A stretch of DNA of 64,000 nucleotides from Membranipora membranacea (GCA_914767715.1 OU612071.1:24611681-24675680); one strand, 5' to 3'. Counted from the stretch's first letter, positions 45,499 through 56,887 are shown. The notes: generated by a model not told the origin, from the sequence alone. Numbers and translations: made by a program.

Positions 45499-45920
45499 AT
45501 ATCGCTGGCCCAGCGCGAGAATGTACTATCTGGACATTTTTTTCCAACTTGCAGAAATTCAACTATGTGGCTTTCTTATGAAATGATATAATTACCATGA
45601 GTTGTAATTTCTATACAAGAATTACAAACAAACATTATATCATTAATTCCTCATTGATAACATAACATGATTGGACAATGAACACATGATTGACCAATTA
45701 AATTGAATGAAGCCAGATAGATCTTTATTGTGCTGAGGAAATATTTAAACTCCTACCAGTTAGAACAAAGTCGCACCAGATATCTGGAGAAAGGACAGAG
45801 ATAGAAGAAAAAATCAACAAGATTTGAAATCTTGAGCGTAAAAAATCGCATTGCTAAAATTAGAATAGATTTTTTTGGTTTTGCCAGATAGGACTTTGTC
45901 GCGCTGGGCCAGCGATATAC
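45499..45920. mobile_element. MITE-like element with about 45-bp inverted ends
   Basis: The left end is ATATCGCTGGCCCAGCGCGA. The right end is its inverse, TCGCGCTGGGCCAGCGATAT, and pairing continues through CTATCTGG. The interior is AT-rich and non-coding. The outermost 20 bp are identical. No clear target duplication was found. Confidence 0.75.
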
Positions 45921-46110
45921 AGACAAAGTTATTATTTCTTTATCAGTCTCAGATATTGATATAACTAATACTGTCAAGTCAGCATTGGTAGATGAAGATA
46001 TGCTACTGATTATCAGGTTATTGTCTGTCACAGGGGCATTATCGTCATCATAAAGTTGGAATTAAGAAACACAATGTAAAAGAAAAGAAGCATTTGAAGA
46101 CAGCATGCTG

Positions 46111-46299
46111 TTAATGCCCATAGACTTCAACCTCAAAAAGCGTAAAACTCTTATCAACTGTTTGTTGTACAACCTCCATATACCTTCCATAGACAGGTGA
46201 AGTATACTCCACTCTCTCAATTAAATCAAGGAGGCAATTTCTCAAGGCGCAGAGGGCATAACTCCCGTATTGTCCATCTTTTGCAACAGTGAGTTTCAT
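46111..46299 (-). pseudogene. Possible F5/8-type or fucolectin-like lectin domain, C-terminal piece
   Basis: The end of the frame reads VYGRYMEVVQQTVDKSFTL then FEVEVYGH, stop. Fucolectin/tachylectin-4 and F5/8C-type domains characteristically end 'GRYV.....G....L.LCEVEVYG', and this fits except that the Cys is Phe. The upstream part (CALRNCLLDLIERVEYTS) does not show the rest of the domain, and no acceptor is evident. It may be a last exon or a fragment. If real, the product would bind carbohydrate outside the cell. Confidence 0.35.
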
Positions 46300-46365
46300 G
46301 TCCTATGCATCTGTACAAATTTGATCATAAGCTGTCATGTTTGTCATTATTGCCAATCGCAGAAA

Positions 46366-46634
46366 GGCTGATTAAAGTTGATTAAAAGGATGATTAAAGA
46401 AAAGGTTGATTAAAATCAGATGTCTTATCACTCGCCCATCCTGAGGCATTGGCGGTAAAATATTAGTGCCTTATTGGCAAGGCCACAATATCTGCGCCAA
46501 TTTGCTCTGCTTTGCAGGCAGGTCGGAGCACACCTGGGGGCCAACCAATCCCAGTAGAAGATGGACTGCAGGGGGAGTCAAACCCACGGAATGTTGAAGT
46601 CAGGCGCTCTAACCAACTGAGCCACCTCCTACTA
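46366..46634 (-). mobile_element. tRNA-derived SINE, most complete copy
   Basis: Read on the minus strand, it starts GGAGGTGGCTCAGTTGGTTA (box A) and has GTGGGTTTGACTCCCCC (box B) about 35 bp later, as in a tRNA gene. The body (CCAGGTGTGCTCCGACCTGC) is followed by a tail of (TTTTAATCA)n-like repeats. A full tRNA fold is not kept, so this is a Pol III retroelement and not a tRNA gene. Related copies are at 54057-54290 and 27791-27861. Confidence 0.8.
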
Positions 46635-46639
46635 AAGGG

Positions 46640-49198
46640 GAAATAGAGTTTAAGGCATATATTAATATTCAAAATTTGTGTGAAGAACAGAACATTTGAT
46701 TGTTTAAACGCTCAAGAAAAATCAGCACAATTATTTTTGAGTATTTGATCTGCTGAAAAAGAATTTGTGCTTACTATTTGGGTTGTGAAAATATAGATAA
46801 AAAGTTGAGGACCCTAATTTTAACATAGAATCAATAATATCCTCATCCAGCGGCGCAGCGCCATTGAATTTTGCAGTATCAATTTGATCAAGCAGTTCCC
46901 AATCTGTGAATTATATTGATAGCCCAGTTATGAGATTGATTTTGGACTTTCCAGCAAAGTTAATTTGGCTGACAACTGAAAACTTTGATTGCGAACAGCA
47001 AATCAATGATAACCTACATAGCCATCTGATATTTAAAGTTGATTTACCTCTCCTAGGTCTTAGCCCAAGCTTTATGCCCTCGTTACGGAAGTCACCATCG
47101 AGGTCGATCCCAAATCATTGATCTTGTTGCTGATACAAAACCATCAGTGAGTCATGTTCTAAAAGTCCACTCTGCTCTTGTGTGTAATACCCATCCACAA
47201 TATCAGAACCAGTAAAGTCATAGGAGCTGACATGTACAGTACTGTATGTCACTTCTTTTCCTAAAATCAGTTTGTAAAGCACTTACTTTTTAGCACATTA
47301 TCAAGACTCCTGTACTATCACATTATCAAAGGCAAAAAGAAATGGCTAAATTCAGGGTAAATAACTATTCAGTTAATCGACTCATCAGTTCAGACACCAT
47401 ATTTGAGTCTTGTGAATGATTAAGGTGTGCAGGGTCGTTTCCATGGGCTTTGAAGTGCGATGCCAAATCGCATGGTTATATGAATAAAAGTAATAATAAT
47501 ACAATAACACTTTGCAAAAATAATAATTTCCTGATATCCAGCTCTCTGTGAGGTTCTTATACATTCGATCGATTAGTTTGAACCCATTGATTGTAAGTGA
47601 TAATGTCCTCATCCATTTCGCAGTCTCTTATTTTTGTTGATAGCTTTTCAGTTAGATCCTCCCTGTACTTGGTAAGTCTTCGCATCTTCCTAGCATGCAG
47701 TCTGCATTCAACGTACCACCACCAAATATTGCAATGTGTTTATCAAGCAAATACCTTGTTGCTGCCACTAGAGCCAGAAAGTCTACAGCTTTTTGTGAGG
47801 CAATCCTGATTCAAGCAATTTGTCAAGAGTTCCTCAAAGTCCAATTCTGCCCACAATAGCAGATAGGAGGTCTTCCATCCATCAATGCTGGGAATTATTG
47901 TTTACTTTTGGGTCACCATACATGTCTGCTCAATCGGTGTCTGATCTTCGTTCTTACAACTGCAGGCCTTGAGGTCTGAGGGATTTTGAAAAATATTTTA
48001 ATATTACAAGGATAAAATAGAAATTTACTCTGACACAATCCAAGTAGAGGCTATATTCCAAATTGTAGTGCTGCATATAATAGGGCAGCTGTGTCATTAT
48101 GTGCTATTATAGAATATTACTCAATAATTTCAGAATAATATCAAAATAATTATCCAGATAACATGATGGTATTAATGATACTGAAGAAGTCATGAGAACA
48201 TTGCCTAAGACTCAGCTACAAAAATCATGAGCGATGATAAAAATGGTAAATATGTAATCATTTTGCAGGGTAAAAAAATCATGCATGATATGGCATTCAC
48301 TGAGCAGGCTTTCCATTTGAAGTTGCAAACCTTTTTATCAGCTTATATAGAGCAAATCGCTATCTTAAAAACAACCTATGCAACCATACCCTACTTCTGC
48401 AGTACTCTCATCAGACCATGGGTTGATGAAGGCGCATATAGTGTCGATCAACCTCTGCACATATCTCTGATCCCATAGTATCATTCATAAAGAGTAACAT
48501 TTGTTCAATTTAGCACTGACAAATGAAACAAGCGCCCATACCCATATCGATTGCAACAAATAATTGGCATTTTTTGGGCTCCTAAGATATCCATATCCCT
48601 AACAGAGAAAGGCACTGCAAATTTAATGGACATAAATTGATTACTTTCATATTCTAGAGTAACAGGTTGCTAGGTTATTATAATGTGTGTCAATGAAAAC
48701 AACCATGGACAATCACTCACCTTTTTTTAAACTGAACTCCGATTTTAGACAATCCAGATTTTCTAGGACAGATGCAATTGATGCCTTGTCTAGTTGTTGC
48801 CAAATCCACCTCTGATTTGCTATGCAAATTACACTGAATGAGACATTATATCAGAATATCATTAACAGCATTTTGTAGGATACATTTTTGACAGTCCCAA
48901 CAAACCCAACTTGTAGCTCCTGTGATATTGAAAATTATAGTGGAAAATCAAGATAAGTGATCATACCTTTTGAGAGTTGGATAGCTCATATCAAGCCAGT
49001 CACTATCCCTTTTGTTTGTTGTCTCATTAGTTTGATCAGAGCCATTAAGCTGAATCCTGATTTATCTGGTCGTTGAGTCGTCCAACTGCCACGATTAGTG
49101 ATTACTATAAAAACACATGCCCTGTCTCGCTGTGTTGTTCAGTTTAGTTAGGTTATGTGACTCACCAGAGGTCCCTAGTTAGTATTATCACAATCCTT
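46640..49198. other. Intergenic stretch; one doubtful coding fragment
   Basis: On the minus strand at about 47575-47715 a frame reads ARKMRRLTKYREDLTEKLST then KIRDCEMDEDIITYN, charged and protein-like but unrecognised and without clear splice sites. A plus frame at 48227-48478 is also unsupported. Confidence 0.25.
49194..49198. repeat. Left target-site duplication of the LTR element
   Basis: TCCTT, identical to 51237-51241. Five bp is normal for Ty3/gypsy integrases. Confidence 0.85.
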
Positions 49199-49441
49199 TG
49201 TGATCTGTGCTAATATGCTAGTAAATTGTAGTTATGCTCCCTTTTGTTTTATGTTGAGATATCCCATAATCCCATGGTCAAGTCATGTGACATGTAGTTT
49301 CAGTTTCTTTCATAAAGTTTCAGTTGTTGTTTTGCAATTGTAGTGTGGAGAGGATTTTTCTACTGCCTTAGTTAGGCTTTGTAGTTCATAAGAATACAAC
49401 ATTCAGTATCTTACATTTAACTCAGTGTGTCATATTCTACA
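49199..49441 (+). repeat. Left LTR
   Basis: 243 bp, TGTGATC...TCTACA. It has the same length as the right LTR. Confidence 0.9.
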
Positions 49442-49457
49442 AGCTATTTCGGCAATC

Positions 49458-49676
49458 ATGGTATCCAAGGCTATAAAGTTTTCTGATATCATCAAGAGCT
49501 ATGAGGACCAGAAGACAAGTGGTGAGTTCTTTGTTTGGATAGAGAAGCTAGAGCTGGTAGCACAGTTGCAAGGGTTGACAGATCTGCCTAAGTTTGTGCC
49601 ATTGTTCTTGTCAGGTCCTGCCTTTTCTGTGCATCAACAGTTGAGTGATGAAACTAAGAATGATTATCATTGTTAA
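49458..49676 (+). pseudogene. gag N-terminal fragment
   Basis: The first ATG inside the element starts MVSKAIKFSDIIKSYEDQKT and continues EFFVWIEKLELVAQLQGLTD, LPKFVPLFLSGPAFSVHQQL. This resembles the start of a capsid-type Gag (charged helix, W, 'L..FL.G.A'). It stops at 49676. The next frame begins at 49670, so gag and integrase frames overlap by a few bases in a different register, consistent with a 1-nt slip at the end of the gag piece. No zinc knuckle is left. Confidence 0.65.
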
Positions 49677-50962
49677 AAGCTGAGCTATCCACTGCTTTCA
49701 GCAAGCGTCCTAAGGTCGGAGGTATTGGTGAGCTGCTTACTAGGAGGAGGTTGAGTATGATCGCTGAGCTAATCGAGTTGTATGACTTACATGTTGAGGT
49801 GGTATTGGTCAAGTCAGAGGCTAATCTAGCTGATGCACTTACAAGGGTTCCTAAGAAGTGGCTCAAACCTCTAGCTCAGGTTGTATCAGTCGGCTGTGTT
49901 GGCAGATACTCTATTGAGGCTGTGCGTGATCTTCATGATACTAACCACCTGGGGGTGGAAAGGACCTTTTATCTTTCCAGGTGTAAGTGGGACGATGCAG
50001 TACAAAAAGATGATGTGGTCCAAGCGGTGAAGGAATGCCAAGTCTGCAGACGTGTTGATCCAGCGCCAGTAAGATGGGAACATGGTGAGCTTTCGGTTGA
50101 TGAGACGTGGTTCAGACTAGCATCAGACATCACTCATTATGGAGACAGTCCGTACTTGACCCTAATAGACTGTGGACCTAGCAGATTCTCTATATGGCGA
50201 CAGCTCACCAATGAGACGACCGAAGCTGTCATAAAACTACTAGGACAAATCTTCAATGAGCGTGGACCCCCTAAAGAACTGTTAACTGATAATGGACCAT
50301 GTTATGTGAGCGAGAGGTTCCGTGGATTAATGGCTAAGTGGAACGTGGACCATATATTCAGTTGTGCCTACAAGAAGCAAGGAAACGGCATAGTAGAGCG
50401 GCAACATAGAACAATCAAGAGAATGGTTGCTCACTCCGGTGGCTCAGTACAGGATATGGTGTACTGGTACAACTTTTCAGCAAAAGTTTATGGCAGCACG
50501 CCGGCAGAATCTATCTACCAATACGGCGGTCAGTCATTGCCAGATGTGACAGGGAACTCATTCCGTCGACAGAGAGACACTCATCTCAATCCATTCAGTG
50601 TCGGAGACAGTGTGTATGTAAAACCTCCTGGTGCTTGCTGCACCACTACATGGCCAACTGGGGAGGTAACCGCTATCATCCCAATTACTGCTGTTAAGGT
50701 TGGTAGCACACCCAGACATGTCAGTGACCTAAGGCTCCGCCAGCATTTCTCTCCAACCAATGAAGAGAATGGACAATCAATTCAAGGCGCTATTGACTAT
50801 GAGCTAGTGGACCTTGGTTGGGAGGATGCATCTGATGACGATGCGGGACAACATGGAAGTGTTGGTGATGCCAGTGACAATGAGAGTGTCGGAGAGCAAG
50901 ATCATCAAGCCAGGGCCTGTAATCCCCCTCAGCGATTCGGTAACAATATTTATGACACCTGA
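49670..50962 (+). CDS. RNase H tail plus complete integrase, open reading frame
   Basis: 430 codons, open. Residues about 2-12 are leftover gag, and about 25-65 are the end of RNase H (VKSEANLADALTRVP, the usual 'N.ADALSR'). Then comes integrase: HHCC zinc domain (H89, H93, C123, C126) and catalytic core with D153 (ASDITHYG), D207 (LLTDNGPC) and E243 (NGIVERQH), giving D-x35-E. A C-terminal segment follows (FSVGDSVYVKPPG), then an acidic tail. The zinc and DDE residues are all present, so the protein could in principle be an active integrase. There is no ATG at the 5' end of the frame; the first is at 49757. Expression would need translational slippage from gag or use of that ATG, which would trim only the RNase H remnant. 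Confidence 0.85.
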   Translation: MLKAELSTAFSKRPKVGGIGELLTRRRLSMIAELIELYDLHVEVVLVKSEANLADALTRVPKKWLKPLAQVVSVGCVGRYSIEAVRDLHDTNHLGVERTFYLSRCKWDDAVQKDDVVQAVKECQVCRRVDPAPVRWEHGELSVDETWFRLASDITHYGDSPYLTLIDCGPSRFSIWRQLTNETTEAVIKLLGQIFNERGPPKELLTDNGPCYVSERFRGLMAKWNVDHIFSCAYKKQGNGIVERQHRTIKRMVAHSGGSVQDMVYWYNFSAKVYGSTPAESIYQYGGQSLPDVTGNSFRRQRDTHLNPFSVGDSVYVKPPGACCTTTWPTGEVTAIIPITAVKVGSTPRHVSDLRLRQHFSPTNEENGQSIQGAIDYELVDLGWEDASDDDAGQHGSVGDASDNESVGEQDHQARACNPPQRFGNNIYDT

Positions 50963-50993
50963 CCCGAAGTATGATCTTGAGATCATGGGGAGG

Positions 50994-51236
50994 TGTGATC
51001 TGTGCTAATATGCTAGTAAATTGTAGTTATGTTCCCTTTTATTTTATGTTGAGATATCCCATAATCCCATGGTCAAGTCATGTGACATGTAGGTTCAGTT
51101 TCTTTCGTAAAGTTTCAGTTGATGTTTTGCAATTCTAGTGTGGAGAAGATTTTTCTACTGCCTTAGTTAGGCTTTGCAGTTCATAAGAATACAACATTCA
51201 GTATCTTACATATAACTCAGTGTGTCATATTCTACA
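50994..51236 (+). repeat. Right LTR
   Basis: 243 bp. It differs from the left LTR at nine positions by direct comparison. Confidence 0.9.
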
Positions 51237-51241
51237 TCCTT

Positions 51242-52639
51242 AATGTCTGACATTGCATAATTTGTTGGTTTAGATGATCGATGTTTGACACATTATGATT
51301 GATAGGGCGATTAGCATCACACTATCTGGATCGGCAATAAATTTGTTGTCATTATTCCATTCAGTTTCAACTCTCGTATTTTCCCATATTAACTCACTAT
51401 GACGTCATTTGTTGATATTTTCCAGTGGGCCAACCAACTAGGGATTCCCAAGAATGTGCACAAACAATACACGCAGAACCCAACTCTTATACACAATTTA
51501 TCTTAAAATCTAGGCAGACAGGCCATGTGTGTGTACCTATAGTTGATTGCGAAGCCCAGAGTGAGTGTGCCTCTTGCAACTATAACATTTCCCAGCCAAT
51601 AGACAGCGGCATACCTGAATGTATCATTGTTAATTGCTTTGCTCGTTATTCCATATTTTAATGCATTCCGTTCATTAATATATTTAGTAGATTTATTGAC
51701 ATTGATATTAACATATTTCACATTCATGGATGCTAGAGCAGCAATTCGTGACTTAAACAGGATGTTGGAGGGAGCTGTTCATCCGGATTGCTTTTCTGAG
51801 AAAATATGTCATCTAGCAGAAAATATGAGAGGATTTTTATTAACTTAGGTTTGAACATACTCCCAGTTTCTTTTGCCTGCAGGATTTTTTTTCGCAGGTA
51901 TTTTCCAACATGTTTATTTTTCCCTTATATGTACTATTAATTGACAACCAAAGTCATCTCTTTGGTAATGTTTTGCTCTCGGTGCCAGAAAAAGAAATTG
52001 AAAAAAAAAGAAACAGAAAGGAAATAATATCAATTAATGATGTTGGCATGTCAATAACATCAAAAATCACTAACATGGATTAGTATGTGGCTCTTTCTTA
52101 ATCCACATTTTCCAGTTGGCATAATAAGATACGCTTGTGACTTCTTACGGCCAAAAGCTGAGCTTGGCATCAGTCAAACTTTGGCTGGCATACCATGTTG
52201 CTCAACTTAACAAAATGAATGTCAAGTTAGTTTTGACTCGATTCAAGTGCAGCCTCACACTGTTGTGGCCAAGAATGGGCCTCAGAGCGCGAATAAGAGA
52301 ACATGGATGTGTCCACTTCCTTCTGTGTGATGCATGAAATGGCCATCAAGTATTCTGTCTGCTGCTATTGTAGAACTCCCTGAGGGGAGCGCGAGCGATG
52401 AAAATTTGTTTTTAATCATTTTAGTCTTACGCTGACAGACGATCTCCTAAGCTGATGTTCTGGAGTGATACTGGTCTGATAAGCCTCCGATGGGAGTAAC
52501 AATGCAAATAATGGCAAGGAGAACATAGCTTTTATCATGAGTGCCTGTTGAGGGATGAACGGTTTATGTCTAGTTACTTTTTTTAAGTTGCCTGAACTTC
52601 AACGCATGGTTCGGCCTGATAGCTATTGAATCATTAGTA
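51242..52639. other. Gene-free stretch
   Basis: A plus-strand frame at 51425-51661 (Cys-containing, CEAQSECASCNYN) has no family match or splice support. Nothing else was recognised. Confidence 0.4.
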
Positions 52640-53180
52640 CAGTGCAATCCTTTCAACAGGTGATTGAAGTAAAGTTCTATAGCTTTAGCGAAAAATTTAT
52701 GTTTGATTTTGTGTTATTTGCAAAAATCCAATATGCCTTCAACTGCCAAGCTGTACGATTGTCTACTGGTGGGCGCAACTGAGTTATGTATCAGGTCATC
52801 AGCTGTAGCTTGAAGTTCTTCCAAGCCTGACATAAAATCAAGGTTTTTAGGAAACCTAAATGTCTAGACATTGGAGAAATTCTGACAACGCCTCTTGGCA
52901 CTGCTGATGGCTCGACGGTTATATCAAAAGGTCATCAATGTTATTGAAAATTTCACAGTCTGGATATGCTTTCTCAAATAAAGAAGTGAGGCTGTTTGAT
53001 ATGGTTTGGAATATAGCTTTGAAAAAAGCATCACAGGTGACACAATGTGTTAACAGGCCCTTTTATAGGCTATTTCTGTCAGATGGACAACATCAGACCT
53101 CAAAATCATTTATGGGTAAAACTTCTTTGACCATCTCCAGCCAACTTAACCTGGTTCGAACGTTTGGTAATGAGATCATA
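52640..53180 (-). pseudogene. Possible DIRS/Ngaro-like relic (RT end and tyrosine-recombinase start)
   Basis: On the minus strand, FFKAIFQTISNSLTSLFEKA then CEIFNNIDDLLI resembles the end of an RT palm with its '.x-D-D' box, followed by QCQEALSEFLQCL. Further down, ELQATADDLIHNSVAPTSRQ then SYSLAVEGILDFCK resembles the SAM-like N-terminal domain of tyrosine recombinases ('...S..T...Y...W..F..FC'). The order RT then recombinase is that of DIRS-order retrotransposons. The RNase H part and most of the recombinase are missing, and stops intervene. The similarity is by eye and weak. Confidence 0.35.
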
Positions 53181-54056
53181 TAAGTCAGTCGATCTGTTGA
53201 TATATTCTGTACATTGACAGAGAAACTGTCGCAATTAAAACTTTGGAGGCAAATTGGGCATACGGGTGGGCATAGTCCCTTAAATTAGCGTATATACTGC
53301 TTGGAGCAATCCTGTCTCCAAGATTGTTCGATCCTATCACTATGATGACCCCACCATATTGTTGTTGGTTAGCTGGGGCCTCTAAATAGTTGGTCTAAGT
53401 TCCTCCGCAGCACCTTAAATACTCGACGGACAGAGTTCTTCTGCAGAAGTACACCCCAGCTCAATCTCTCAGCCATCGAGCATGCGGGTCTCCGATGAAT
53501 TCTACTTTCAGGGATTTACAGGCCTTCCATCTCAGCGTAAATTCAGGAATACAGAATTTCTGAATGACCCCATAGTCTTTACCGAACAGACAAATATCAC
53601 TCAATCTAGTTATTAAGCTCACAAAATTGTTCCATCAACTGCTTCTTTACCAATCCACAGGGCCTATTATATCCGACAGCACCAGAAAAACTCATCAATG
53701 AGATCATTCATTGGGCAAAGGATAAGTTTTTTCATGGTGTTCCTTTTGAAGTAATGACAATGAATGATGAGTAAATGGCGATATGACTACAAAGGATCAC
53801 AGATCTGACTGTAATCGACGCTAATAAAGATAGAGAAATGACCAAAGTGCCAAAAGGAAGTTGGCTAGGAAAATACAGGGGATATCTGTGATGTGTATTG
53901 TTGTACTAGTAAAGAAGCTTGCCACTGAACATATTATTATTTTGTTGGATGTTCTTAGATTATGAGATCATTTTCATAGACCACGTCAAATCACTGCTAA
54001 ATATAAACAGTATAAGATGTTGACATGGATTAGCAAACATTCTCTTACTTACTCTT

Positions 54057-54290
54057 GTTGATTAAAAAAAAATCAGATGTCTGATCACTCGCCACATCCC
54101 GAAGCATGGGCGGCGAAATAGTAGTTGCCTTTTTAGCAATGCCGCAATATCTGCTCCAGGTTGCTCTCTGTTTGCAGGCAGGTCGGAGCACACCTGGGGG
54201 CCAACCAAACCCCGGTAGTCAATGGTCTGCAGTAAGATTCGAGCCCACAGGCTGGAGTTATCTTGGCTTATTGGGAAGGCGAGACGTCTC
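54057..54290 (-). mobile_element. tRNA-derived SINE, second copy, head degraded
   Basis: It shares with the 46.4 kb copy GCAGGCAGGTCGGAGCACAC, CTGGGGGCCAACCAA and the tail TTGATTAAAAAAAAATCAGA. The tRNA-like head is diverged (CGAGCCCACAGG remains of box B) and disrupted before box A. Confidence 0.75.
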
Positions 54291-54614
54291 GAAATATTGA
54301 AGATCCAAAGTGATACTTGATCAATTGTTTAGGATTTATGTCAGTCTAAAAAACAACTGAAGGATAGTTTGATTTCTCTTCTATGGATGATAGAGCATTT
54401 ATATGTGTCCCGCTGCCTCCTTTCAGAATCCTCACTTTGTTGGCCTCATTACTGATTAAACGTGTCAAATTAGGAATGGGTGTGGCATCTGAATGTATGG
54501 TCGTGTGGTTTACCTATCTTATACCTCTGACTGTAAATATAGCAAAGCATCAAATATTACCTGGTCAGAAACTTTCTCCTGGTGTGTCTCCTAACACCAC
54601 TTTTGTGCTTATTT

Positions 54615-54852
54615 TACCGTTATCAAGATTGCTATGGATCTCTATACTAGATCAGCCACAGCTTACCTCAACCTCACAAAGGTGCTGAAACTACCAAGCC
54701 CTAGGCAGCTTACAAGGTATAAGAACTTTGTCAACCAAAGTCCAGGACTGTGTGCAGAGAACCTGCAATGGATGCTCCTCGAAGCAGACCGGAGAGGACT
54801 TTCTAAGAGAGGCAGAAGCGGCTTCATTGTATTTGATAAAATACAGATTCAG
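54615..54852 (+). pseudogene. P-element/THAP9-like transposase exon (tentative)
   Basis: The frame reads MDLYTRSATAYLNLTKVLKL, PSPRQLTRYKNFVNQSPGLC, then GRSGFIVFDKIQIQ followed by a donor-like CAG|GTATTT. The combination 'LY..S..AY..L.....LPSPR.L..Y......G' and 'G....DE..I' is found in P-element-like and related transposases. Here the first acidic position is FDKIQI, with Lys in place of Glu. No neighbouring exons of the same enzyme were identified. A plus-strand stretch at 53640-53770 (APEKLINEIIHWAKDKFFHG) may or may not belong. Confidence 0.35.
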
Positions 54853-56194
54853 GTATTTATTATCATTTTACAATGTATTGTATATGTATAGTCTACAAAC
54901 AAGTGAGACGATCATGAAGCTGTCCTGATAGTTATCACCTGTATATGTGGTGATACTCTGCCCAATTTCTTCCCGTTGTCCCTTGCTCCAGCAATTACAT
55001 CAAATAGGTTTTTGTGTAATATTAATGATTAACTTTGGAGGCCAACTGAGCTTCCGTGCAGGATAAAAAGCTTTGTTGATCGTAAACATGGAGTGATATG
55101 AGAAAAATTAAAAAGAAGCTTGTTCAATATAAAACAGCTGGTGGAGGATTTTAGTTATGAGTTAGACAGAATGGCTCAACTCTCACACCACACACAGTCA
55201 GGTGTGATAAAAAAACCAGGACCAGTTTGATGCAAGAGAAAAAAAAAGACCAAACAAACTAGAGAAGGGGTGGAGAGAGGCTGGCTCATAAGATTAAAGC
55301 TTCAATGTCCCATTCAAGTGGCACATTTGTGCAAGCTCATTAAAACACTCCAATCACCTTGGAGGTTTTGGTATTGTTTTGAAGCTCTTAGTCTAACTAG
55401 GAAAACAGTGGCAAGCTCTAAATAAGTCTGTGGCCCAATTTCAAGGAATGAGCCATTGAGAGAAGTAAATTCTTCTCATATACACTAAAATTTTCATATT
55501 GCCTCCTCTCGCAAAACTTAGAGAACACAACTCATCTCGTAAATCCTCGATGAGCAGTAGCCTCATTTTGCAAATTACCAAATACACACCCCCAACTAAA
55601 TATATAAAATGATGACTATAACTCTGTATTTTATGTGTCGTTAATATGGCCATACCATCGCAAGTATGATTCATTCAATGGACGAATAGAAAATCAATGA
55701 TGGTATAACATCATTGATTTGTTACGACATCACTGTATGTAGCAAGCAGCAACTGCAAAGGGTGATTGTTCAAAGAGACACATTTAAAGCCTGGACCTTT
55801 GACCTCTGCTTTCCATGTGACCATGACCGGGGCAGATTTCCTAAACATTTAACAATAAACAGCTGACCGGACAGATGGCAGTTCATTTCTATTTCAAAAA
55901 TTTAGTGCACTTACGCCATACACACCTTTGCTGGGCAAAAGTTCTCGCAATCATATGCCATCAGTCAAGACAGACAGTGAACACAGTTAAGAGGATTATT
56001 TTTCAGTCGAGTAGCTTTTTGAAACAACCCTTTGGTAAAATAATGTCGATGTCACAAATATGCTCTTTCCTGTATTGTCATAAGCAGGAAAATTTGTGTA
56101 AGCCAACGCAGTCCATTTCTGCTGTTATTCTTGATCTTCTGACCTAGGACATGCCAGGAATCTTCGGCAAAGCATGCAGATTCTAGATGATTCC
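54853..56194. other. Gene-free stretch
   Basis: It contains a 14-bp hairpin (AAATCAATGATG / CATCATTGATTT) near 55690-55722 and, at about 55370-55400, an isolated short match to the 859-bp array unit. No exon could be supported. Confidence 0.4.
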
Positions 56195-56460
56195 TTGACA
56201 AAATGTCATTGGGGCAAAATGCCATTGGGGCAAAATGCCAGTTACACAATTCCATTACCATAATGTCATGGCCATAATGCCATAGGACATAGGTGATAAC
56301 ACCACTGCACGCACTATACCAATGCCGAAACACCAGAAGTACAAAATTGCAAGTCTTGTCAAAATACCAGTGGACATAACGCTGGATTGGACATAATACC
56401 ATTTGGGACAACATACCATATCCCAAGATACCATAGCCATTATGTCACAATATGTAACCA
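56195..56460. repeat. Degenerate minisatellite
   Basis: AAAATGCCATTGGGGC and ATAATGCCATAGGACA-like units repeat with variations. The long minus-strand frames over it are repeat artefacts. Confidence 0.7.
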
Positions 56461-56887
56461 AAGGAAATCAAGCCAAGCTGTATTGTTTTTGTTAGTTATA
56501 TTACAGCTGCGAGTTGCAAGTTTCTACGTTTGAATTTTGATGATCTCTGGGGTTTGTTGGGCCATATGTGTACTGAAGGCTAGATGTGTGTTGTAGAAAT
56601 TGCAGCCAAATATTGCACCGACAACTCTGTGGAGTATGGCAAATTGATTGACTCTCTTAATTTGACCAACTTTATGTCTTGGCTTGAAGGGTTCTGACTG
56701 GTCTTGACTGATGCTATTTCTTGTATCATGAAGGTTAGCATGATTGGGCATAGTTTGGGAAAATTTTGTTGATGATTTCATGAGTATGCGGTTTAGCATG
56801 AAAATACAGTCTTTTTCGACGCCAAGACACTGAAAAAGTGAAAAATTTGATTTAACCTACACTAACATCGCAGGTTCAAGAACAGTT

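Larger units (their letters stand above)
49199..51236 (+). mobile_element. Compact Ty3/gypsy LTR retrotransposon with internal deletion
   Basis: Two 243-bp LTRs (49199-49441 and 50994-51236) begin TGTGATCTGTGC and end ATTCTACA. I count nine differences between them, about 96% identity. The element is flanked by TCCTT duplications. A purine tract (ATGGGGAGG) stands directly before the right LTR. The interior is only 1.55 kb and holds a gag start and an integrase frame. Protease, reverse transcriptase and most of RNase H are absent, so the copy cannot move alone. No clear tRNA primer site follows the left LTR. Confidence 0.9.

Noticed and set aside
46480-46634. Functional tRNA gene on the minus strand
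   Set aside because: Box A and box B are present, but the acceptor and anticodon stems do not pair. The sequence continues into a repeated body, and a second degraded copy exists, so it is a SINE.
51425-51661. 78-codon plus-strand frame with several Cys just after the LTR element
   Set aside because: Cys spacing fits no known finger. There is no splice site and no family resemblance.
56052-56461. Long overlapping minus-strand frames at 56.05-56.46 kb
   Set aside because: They run over a degenerate ATGCCATTGGGGC-type repeat and have no family features.
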